NCBI RefSeq assembly: GCF_001571005.1
Contig: NZ_BCST01000012.1
Location: 1 to 47,451 of the forward strand
Source of the DNA: Herbiconiux solani NBRC 106740
GTDB lineage: Bacteria > Actinomycetota > Actinomycetes > Actinomycetales > Microbacteriaceae
Length of the DNA: 47,451 bases
Direction of reading: 5' to 3'
Shown here: positions 42,188 through 47,451 of the stretch, piece after piece
Numbering within the stretch: position 1 is the first letter of the stretch
Layout: the number at the start of each line of letters is the position of its first letter
Notes under the pieces: model-generated
Database searches by the model: none
Told to the model about the DNA's origin: nothing
What the model saw: the letters and a program-made list of their open reading frames with translations, nothing else
Program-made: the position numbers and the translations under genes

Positions 42188-42469
42188 CTACGGCTTCTTT
42201 CCGAGCACATCCCTGACGGTGCTTCGGCTGTCGATGTGCTCCCGCAGCGGCTCAGATAGGTGCCGTGCGACGAACACGATGCTGCGCCGGAGATTTTCGG
42301 GATTGCGGTCGTAGATCGACTCGTTGTGGGCGAGGCGGTTGCGGACTTCACGCAGATCCCGGAGCGCATGATGCAGCTTTCCGCGGTCGGCGCCCGGCGC
42401 GTACGCCTTGTGCAGCGCGGGCACCCAGAGCGTCTTCTCATGGAGGCCGTCGGTCAGATAGGTCCAGCC
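42188..42469 (-). pseudogene. 3' remnant of an Abi-family (HEPN) gene
   Basis: The 93-residue readable end contains TDGLHEKTLWVPALHKAYAP and REVRNRLAHNESIYDRNPEN, the RNRxxHxE-type motif near the C-terminus of Abi-like HEPN proteins. An in-frame TAG stands at 42470-42472 and no start or N-terminal half is found upstream. Intact Abi family members are several times longer, so this is a truncated relic. Confidence 0.7.
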
Positions 42470-42604
42470 CTACTGTCAGCCACTCGATGACCCAAGGCTC
42501 GGGAGTGGATGACAATGCGGTTCCGTTCGCCGAGAATTGTGGGAGCGAGAGCCCTTGAGGACCGATGCTGCAGACGCAGTATGTTGCTTGGGCCTGGACT
42601 TGGG

Positions 42605-42640
42605 AGCCCCGGTATCAGTCACCTGACCCGGGGCTTCTTG
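42605..42640 (+). terminator. Possible terminator hairpin
   Basis: AGCCCCGG (42605-42612) and CCGGGGCT (42628-42635) form a perfect 8-base stem, then TCTTG. It lies in the gene-poor stretch 42482-42731, where no gene is supported. What it terminates is unclear, as no plus-strand gene precedes it. Confidence 0.5.
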
Positions 42641-42731
42641 CTTCAACCGCAGCGCGCACCCAACCCGAAGGCTCTAGCCCCCGATTATAACGAGCATTGC
42701 TCAATTCATGATGGCGTCGCTCGGCGTCACG

Positions 42732-43169
42732 CTACGAGCCCGGAGTTGCGCCAACCTGCGCGAGCGCGAAATCGGGACCGTCGGTGTGAACGAGGCAGGT
42801 GAGCCGTCCGCCGTCCGAGAGCGCTTCACGTGATGCGCGCGCGAGTGCGTCGAGGAAGGCCTGCGCCAGGTCTGGGTCGGCGGATGCGAAGAAGTCGTAG
42901 TGGCGGAGCACGACCACGAGCCCCGTCGAGGCAGGGTCCCAGCCGTAGTCGTGCGCAACGACATCGCGGAGGCAATCGACAAGCGCGTTCACGTTGCGAC
43001 CGTAGTAGTCCGGGAAGTCGAACCCGGCCGAGACATCGTCATGGAACGCCCCGCTCTCATTCCAGGCCGACGCGTCGAGTTCGATGACCTGGTAGCCCTC
43101 GGCGGAAAGACCGTCGATGGCAGCCGTGAGAGCTTCAGGTCGGTGGAAGAGCGAAACCGGCGAATCCAT
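42732..43169 (-). CDS. Barstar-family (ribonuclease inhibitor) protein
   Basis: A 145-residue protein with a barstar domain: GYQVIELDASAWNESGAFHD, then AGFDFPDYYGRNVNALVDCL, matching the DFPDYYGxNxxALxDxL signature, and RHYDFFASADPDLAQAFLDA. Barstars inhibit barnase-type RNases. ATG 43169 overlaps the preceding SseB-like stop by 1 base (TGATG), so they are coupled. No barnase gene is in the window. Confidence 0.88.
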   Translation of the reverse strand: MDSPVSLFHRPEALTAAIDGLSAEGYQVIELDASAWNESGAFHDDVSAGFDFPDYYGRNVNALVDCLRDVVAHDYGWDPASTGLVVVLRHYDFFASADPDLAQAFLDALARASREALSDGGRLTCLVHTDGPDFALAQVGATPGS

Positions 43170-43627
43170 CAGGCGGCCGGCGGGTTCGACGCCATGTAGT
43201 CGCGCATGGGGACGAGGTTCTCGAGGGGCGCGAAGTAGCCCGCCTCGGGGAGGTCGAACGCGATGCCCTTCACGCCGACCGCCGCGAACGTCGCCGCCCA
43301 CTCGATCGCCGAGGGCAGCGGGATGGCGAGCAGCGTCGACGCCTCCTCGTCCGAGAGGCCGGCACCGAGGGCCGCGGACTTCGCGCGCTCGGCGGTCGTG
43401 AAGGCGAAAAGCATCGGGCCTTGAGGGAGTTGCCCGGCGTACGGAGCCGGCTGCTCGAGGGTGCCGCGGGCGATGAAGATCCAGTGTTCGAGCCCGTAGA
43501 CGGCGCGCCATAGGTTGTCCATCGCCGCGAAGCTCTCGGGCTCCGCCCGAAGCAGGGCAGCCCGCCGGTCGATCTCCGCGACTTCCTCGGCGGAAGGGTC
43601 CAGGCGGGGCGTCTCGGGGTTCTCCAT
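43169..43627 (-). CDS. SseB-like protein paired with barstar
   Basis: A 152-residue protein, ATG 43627 with GGAAGGG eight bases upstream. The segment LPQGPMLFAFTTAERAKSAA resembles SseB-type N-terminal domains, and IARGTLEQPAPY and FDLPEAGYFAPLENLVPMRD are consistent with it. SseB-related proteins are seen with barstar and in immunity gene strings. It is first in a two-gene operon with barstar. Confidence 0.65.
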   Translation of the reverse strand: MENPETPRLDPSAEEVAEIDRRAALLRAEPESFAAMDNLWRAVYGLEHWIFIARGTLEQPAPYAGQLPQGPMLFAFTTAERAKSAALGAGLSDEEASTLLAIPLPSAIEWAATFAAVGVKGIAFDLPEAGYFAPLENLVPMRDYMASNPPAA

Positions 43628-43819
43628 ACCGTCAACCCTTCCATAGCGACACGAGCGGCAGCATGCGAACGTGGTCGCCGGCGTCGGGATCGCCCTTTGC
43701 CCGCGCTGCACCATCGATTATTCTTGATCCAGCGTCGCGTGCCGGTGGCAGACCGTGTCAGGCATGGAGGCGCCGAACCGAAGGAATGTCGATGCTCGCA
43801 TTGTCACCTTCGTCGTCGC

Positions 43820-44290
43820 GTGACTGAACGCGACACGAACAGGCTCATCGCCTGGAGCCATGAACTGCGCGGCGTTCACCGACGCATCCGCGAAGCCCTT
43901 CGCCTCACTCGCGATGCCGTGCGTCAGGGCGAGCCCGCCGAGGATGCGAGCCGGGATCTGCTCGTCTACTGCCATGGCTTCTGCGCGGCACTCGACGGCC
44001 ACCATCGCGGAGAGGACCGCTCACTGTTCCCCGCGATCGAGCACGCCCACCCCGACCTCGCACCCGTGTTACGCGCACTCGAACGGGACCATTCGATGAT
44101 CGGTCACCTTCTCGGGAATCTCCGCGACGCGATCGACCGTGGCGCGACGGCGTCGGAGTTGGGTCGTCATCTGGATGGCGTGGCGGCCATCATGGAGAAC
44201 CATTTCCGCTATGAAGAGCGACAGCTCCTCGCTGTTCTCGAAAGACTCGAGCTCCACGCGGAGGTTTGCGACGTCCTCGGGCCCCTTTAG
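43820..44290 (+). CDS. Hemerythrin (HHE) domain protein
   Basis: A 156-residue four-helix protein with iron-ligand motifs: HELRGVHRRI, DGHHRGEDRSLFPAIEHAHP, RDHSMIGHL and MENHFRYEERQLL. The pattern fits bacterial hemerythrin-like proteins that bind a di-iron centre; ligand could be O2, NO or another small molecule. I take GTG 43820 as start; the frame stays open to 43697, so a longer form is possible. Confidence 0.82.
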   Translation: MTERDTNRLIAWSHELRGVHRRIREALRLTRDAVRQGEPAEDASRDLLVYCHGFCAALDGHHRGEDRSLFPAIEHAHPDLAPVLRALERDHSMIGHLLGNLRDAIDRGATASELGRHLDGVAAIMENHFRYEERQLLAVLERLELHAEVCDVLGPL

Positions 44291-44335
44291 CGGAAGCCTG
44301 GCCCGGCCCACGGCAGCGCCCAGGCCCCCACAGCC

Positions 44336-44695
44336 TCACTCCGCCAAGAGCACCGTGTAGACCTTCGCGATGCGGCCGTCGCTGATGAAGCAGGTGTCGA
44401 ATCCACGCACGACGGGATCCTGGCCCTCGGGCCCGAAGTTCCACGCGAGGTACCCCATGTCGTGATTGACGTAGACGGGACCGGCCGGAGCGAACACGAA
44501 GCCGGGCGCCCCCTCGAGGAGCTTGCCCGCCTTCGCGTCGAGCGCGTCATAGCCCTCGACGACCTCGTCGGGATCGAGGAAGACGACGTCCTCGGTGTAG
44601 GTGTGCTCGATGGCCGCCCGCCGCAGCGCGGGGTCGCGCTGGCCGAACACCTCGAGCAGGTTGGCGTTCATCAGGTCTTCGGTGCTGTTCGTCAT
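44336..44695 (-). CDS. SnoaL/NTF2-like protein
   Basis: A 119-residue cone-fold protein: LLEVFGQRDPALRRAAIEHT, YTEDVVFLDPDEVVEGYDAL, GYLAWNFGPEGQDPVV and GRIAKVYTVLL. The family includes isomerases, cyclases and binding proteins, so the reaction is unknown. Follows the second SnoaL-like gene by 75 bases on the same strand. Confidence 0.82.
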   Translation of the reverse strand: MTNSTEDLMNANLLEVFGQRDPALRRAAIEHTYTEDVVFLDPDEVVEGYDALDAKAGKLLEGAPGFVFAPAGPVYVNHDMGYLAWNFGPEGQDPVVRGFDTCFISDGRIAKVYTVLLAE

Positions 44696-44770
44696 GGAGG
44701 TCTCCTTGAGGTGGATGCGAGGATGCGCGGGGCGGGCGGGCGGGGGGTGAAGGCGAGACCAGCGCGAGCG

Positions 44771-45229
44771 CTACGGCTGCGAAGGCCGCCGGTCGGTCCA
44801 GTCGAAGATCAGCTTGCGCTCGGCGATGAGCCAGCTGCCGTCGATCTTGGCGAAGCTGTCGAGGTAGCGGATGGACATGGTCAGCAGCATCCGCTGGTCG
44901 TTCTCGCGAAGAAGATGGAACGCCATGCAGTAGCTCTCGGCCGTCGCCGAGACGGGCCCGGTCCGCTCGATGGTCGACTGACCGTTGAGGTACGTCGTGG
45001 CGTCGTACTGCGCGATCAGGCCTGCGAAGGTCGTGGCGAGCTCGTCCCGGCCCGACACCGTCTGCACGGGCGCCGTGGCGTTCGGGTCGCCCTCGTAGAG
45101 CAGCACCGTTCCGTCGAGGGTGAAGACCGCGGCCTGCTCCTTCGGCTGCCGCCGGTCGGCGAAGTGGGCGTACCGGTCGATGACATCGCGGATGCTCTGG
45201 CGCTCGTCGATCCAGTCGTCGGAGCTCAT
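44771..45229 (-). CDS. SnoaL-like (SnoaL_4) protein
   Basis: A 152-residue product from ATG 45229: DDWIDERQSIRDVIDRYAHF, ADRRQPKEQAAVFTLDGTVL, ESYCMAFHLL, and WLIAERKLIFDWTD. The RDVIxRYaxxxDxRxxxxxxxxFxxDxxxxx pattern fits SnoaL_4 proteins. Probably transcribed with the downstream NTF2-like gene, and possibly with ArsR upstream (103-base gap). Confidence 0.85.
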   Translation of the reverse strand: MSSDDWIDERQSIRDVIDRYAHFADRRQPKEQAAVFTLDGTVLLYEGDPNATAPVQTVSGRDELATTFAGLIAQYDATTYLNGQSTIERTGPVSATAESYCMAFHLLRENDQRMLLTMSIRYLDSFAKIDGSWLIAERKLIFDWTDRRPSQP

Positions 45230-45332
45230 GCGACCCGCCTCTCGGTGAAGGTTCTGTTCACCCGAGAAACTTCCCGCAGATCGCCCCCAACGGGCAACCG
45301 TCAATTGACGTACGGCCTCTGCACCGACCCGG

Positions 45333-45674
45333 CTACGGCATCCGCACCGACCGCGCCGCCACCAGAGTCGCCGCCAGGAACCCCGGGAACCGCTTCTCGA
45401 GATCATCGGCCCGCAGCTTCACGGCGTGCTCGCGACCGGTGACGCGGGTCGACGTGATCCCCGCCTCGCGCAGCGTCTTGAAGTGGTACGACAGCGTCGA
45501 CTTGTGGATGCCCAGGCCGTACTCCTCCGTGCTGCACGGGTGGTACTCCCCGTCGGCCAGACGCTCCACGACGGCGAGTCGGGCGGGGTCGGCCAAAGCC
45601 TTGAGCACGGTGACGAACTCGATGGATTCGACGGGCGGGACCGGGAACGCATCCTTCTCGGCGGTGTTTGACAT
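45333..45674 (-). CDS. ArsR-family transcriptional regulator
   Basis: A 113-residue winged-helix protein: FVTVLKALADPARLAVVERL, the turn IHKSTLSYHFKTLREAGITS and the wing TGREHAVKLRADDLEKRFPG. Metal Cys motifs of classic ArsR are absent, so a redox or metabolite signal is more likely. Operator pair 45666-45683 and 45704-45721 lies in the divergent promoter, the first over its own start codon. Confidence 0.88.
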   Translation of the reverse strand: MSNTAEKDAFPVPPVESIEFVTVLKALADPARLAVVERLADGEYHPCSTEEYGLGIHKSTLSYHFKTLREAGITSTRVTGREHAVKLRADDLEKRFPGFLAATLVAARSVRMP

Positions 45675-45721
45675 ATCTCAAACTATAGCGGATGCTCGGG
45701 AATGTTTGATGGATATCGAAC
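45666..45721. promoter_or_regulatory. Two matching operators in the ArsR/PfpI divergent promoter
   Basis: GTTTGA-CATATC-TCAAAC (45666-45683) and GTTTGA-TGGATA-TCGAAC (45704-45721) share a 6-6-6 layout, 38 bases apart. The first covers the ArsR start codon; the second lies 50 bases before the PfpI start. Confidence 0.75.
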
Positions 45722-45770
45722 GTTTCAAACAGCAATGGGGGACATGTCCCCGAAAGGATGGATCGACACA

Positions 45771-46415
45771 ATGACCACCACCACCGACTTCGCCGTCGCC
45801 GACAACCGCGCTGCGATCAGGAAGAGCGGCCTGCCGACAGGCAGGATCGCCATCCTCACCGCCGACCGCGTCGAAGACGTCGAGTTCTTCTACCCGTACT
45901 ACCGCTTCACCGAGGCCGGCTACGACGTCGACGTGCTGGCGCCCGGCGGCGCCGAGGTCACCGGCTACAAGGGGCTGGCGCTCCGCACCGGCGTGCAGCC
46001 GATCGACGGTGCGCGCGCTGCCGACTACGACGCCCTGTTCATCCCGGGCGGGCTCGCGCCGTCCGAGCTCCGCGAGCTTCCCGCCGCGATCGACTTCGTC
46101 TCCGACTTCGCCGCGACCGGCCGCCTGATCGGTGCCGTGTGCCACGGACCCCAGGTGCTCATCTCGGCGGGACTCGTCGACGGACGCCGGATGACGTCGT
46201 GGAAGGATGTCGCCCCCGAGGTGCGCGCGGCGGGCGCCGAGTACGTCGACGAGCCCGTGGTCGAGGACGGCCAGTTCATCACCGCCCGGAAGCCGGGGGA
46301 CATGCCGCTCGAGCTGGCGCGGTTCCTCGAGCGGCTCGCCGCAGAGAAGGAACAAAGCACGCAGAAGGCAGACGAGAACGAGAAGACCGAGACCGAAGGA
46401 GCCTCGCATGAGTGA
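45771..46415 (+). CDS. DJ-1/PfpI-family protein
   Basis: A 214-residue protein with the flavodoxin-like DJ-1/PfpI fold: GRIAILTADRVEDVEFFYPY (with the acidic partner Glu), ALFIPGGLAPSELRELP and the nucleophile elbow IGAVCHGPQVLISAG (Cys about 122). Members act as proteases, glyoxalases or chaperones. ATG 45771 is taken; ATG 45744 is possible. It is first in an ArsR-controlled operon, overlapping the SDR gene by 8 bases. Confidence 0.88.
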   Translation: MTTTTDFAVADNRAAIRKSGLPTGRIAILTADRVEDVEFFYPYYRFTEAGYDVDVLAPGGAEVTGYKGLALRTGVQPIDGARAADYDALFIPGGLAPSELRELPAAIDFVSDFAATGRLIGAVCHGPQVLISAGLVDGRRMTSWKDVAPEVRAAGAEYVDEPVVEDGQFITARKPGDMPLELARFLERLAAEKEQSTQKADENEKTETEGASHE

Positions 46416-47358
46416 CCGAGTGACCACCCCGTTCGATGCGAAGGCGACGGCCGACGACGTGCTCGCCGGCGTCGAGCTCACCGGAAAGACCTTCATGGTG
46501 ACCGGCGGCGCGTCGGGCATCGGGCGGGAGACGACATCCGCCCTCGCCCGCCGCGGTGCCCGCCTCGTCGTCGGAGTACGGAACCCGGATGCCGCGGCCG
46601 CGGCCTTCACGTCGCCCACCGAGCGCGGCGCCGGCAGCATCGTCATCCGCCCCCTCGACTTGAGCGACCCGTCGAGCATCGACCGCTTCGTCGCCGACTG
46701 GACGGGCGGGCTCGACGGCCTGGTGGCCAACGCGGGGATCATGGCGCTGCCGGGCCGGCAGCTCGACCCGCACGGCTGGGAGCTGCAGCTCGCCACCAAC
46801 TACCTCGGCCACTTCGCCCTCGCCCGGGGCCTGCGCCCGGCGCTCGCCGAGTCCGGCGGCAGGGTCGTCGCCCTGAGTTCGACCGCCCACCTCCGGGCCG
46901 AGGTCGACTTCGACGACCCGCATTACGTCGATCGCCCGTACGACAGGTGGAACGCCTATTCGCAGTCGAAGACCGCCGACGTGCTGCTGGCGGCCGGGAT
47001 CGCCGACCGCTGGTCGACGGACGGCATCACGGCCAACGCCCTGATGCCCGGCTGGATCACCACCAACCTCCAGCGCCACCTCGACGACGACACCCTCCGC
47101 GCGATGGGGGCGATGGATGAGGCCGGCAACCGCATCGAGCAGTCGTTTTTCAAGACCCCGGCGCAGGGTGCGGCCACCTCCGTGCTGCTCGCCGCGTCGC
47201 CGCTCGTGGCCGGCGTCACCGGCACGTACTTCGAGGACAACCAGGAGGCCGAGGTCGTCGAGACCGGCGAGGGCCACTCGACCGGTGTCGCCCGCTACGC
47301 CCTCGACCCCGAAAACGCCGACCGACTGTGGCGGATGGCCGACCGGGCGCTCGCCTAG
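46408..47358 (+). CDS. Short-chain dehydrogenase (retinol-dehydrogenase-like)
   Basis: A 316-residue SDR: TFMVTGGASGIGRETTSALA (cofactor site), VANAGIMALP (NAG), Ser in VVALSSTAHLR and YSQSK as the YxxxK pair. The ending with EDNQEAEVVE and long C-terminus fit the oxidoreductase subgroup often annotated as retinol-dehydrogenase-like. It overlaps the PfpI gene, suggesting a joint role, perhaps in reactive-carbonyl detoxification (inference). The remaining 93 bases of the window are GC-rich with a CGCCAG hexamer repeat at 47405-47422. Confidence 0.88.
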   Translation: MSDRVTTPFDAKATADDVLAGVELTGKTFMVTGGASGIGRETTSALARRGARLVVGVRNPDAAAAAFTSPTERGAGSIVIRPLDLSDPSSIDRFVADWTGGLDGLVANAGIMALPGRQLDPHGWELQLATNYLGHFALARGLRPALAESGGRVVALSSTAHLRAEVDFDDPHYVDRPYDRWNAYSQSKTADVLLAAGIADRWSTDGITANALMPGWITTNLQRHLDDDTLRAMGAMDEAGNRIEQSFFKTPAQGAATSVLLAASPLVAGVTGTYFEDNQEAEVVETGEGHSTGVARYALDPENADRLWRMADRALA

Positions 47359-47451
47359 CACCCAGCCGGCCCGCCGGCCTGCACGTGGCCGGCAGCGGCG
47401 GGCGCGCCAGCGCCAGCGCCAGTGCCAGCCGCCCGGCCGGCCCGCCCGCCC

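Noticed and set aside
42482-42731. tRNA or att site in the gene-poor gap
   Set aside because: I could not fold a cloverleaf or find a TTCGA-type T-loop; only a hairpin with a short T-rich tail is visible.

Overview
The window is high-GC actinobacterial DNA. Codons end almost always in G or C, GTG starts are frequent, neighbouring genes often overlap as ATGA or GTGA, and many ATG starts lie a few bases after a -10-like box with no Shine-Dalgarno, as in leaderless transcripts. Surface proteins ending in LAxTG plus a hydrophobic segment and an Arg tail, the Asp23/DUF6286 cluster, DUF2510 and sucrase/ferredoxin-like proteins point to a Gram-positive actinobacterium, most likely Microbacteriaceae. 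The family is inferred from gene content and style, not from a marker gene. No rRNA, tRNA, CRISPR array, transposase or prophage is visible.

Layout. 0-8 kb: two large secreted, cell-wall-anchored proteins (a lamin-tail repeat protein cut by the window edge, and a subtilase of about 1560 residues) around a MarR regulator; two copies of a long palindromic element flank the subtilase. 8.2-10.8 kb: a three-gene operon on the minus strand encoding a small acidic peptide of three near-identical 24-residue repeats, a cupin-4/JmjC-type oxygenase and a sucrase/ferredoxin-like protein. A membrane-attached XRE regulator faces it. 11.6-13.3 kb: a lipoprotein and a membrane protein. 13.3-17.2 kb: an ABC metal or metal-chelate importer (permease, binding lipoprotein, ATPase) coupled to a methyltransferase, behind a Fur-type operator. 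17.4-20.3 kb: an Asp23/DUF2273/DUF6286/CsbD envelope-stress cluster. 20.5-32.4 kb: housekeeping and accessory genes, including a MNT/HEPN toxin-antitoxin pair, two SDR enzymes with regulators, a TetR/ketopantoate-reductase-like divergent pair, GNAT and VOC proteins.

32.4-43.7 kb looks accessory: an autoregulated Fic protein, many unrelated small proteins of the kind found as immunity or accessory genes (DUF6882, DUF6966/RraB-like fusion, an SseB-like/barstar pair), a zinc-ribbon gene antisense to a membrane ORF that lacks a sensible stop, a beta-lactamase-fold lipoprotein that has lost its catalytic Ser and Lys, and the 3' remnant of an Abi (HEPN) gene. 43.8-47.4 kb: a hemerythrin, two SnoaL/NTF2-like proteins, and an ArsR regulator divergent from a DJ-1/PfpI-SDR operon with two matching operators.

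The most promising candidate for an undescribed system is the repeat-peptide/cupin-oxygenase/ferredoxin operon at 8222-10798. Its architecture suggests a peptide substrate that is oxygenated at repeated positions. That function is inference. The repeats, the translational coupling and the catalytic motifs are read directly from the sequence.
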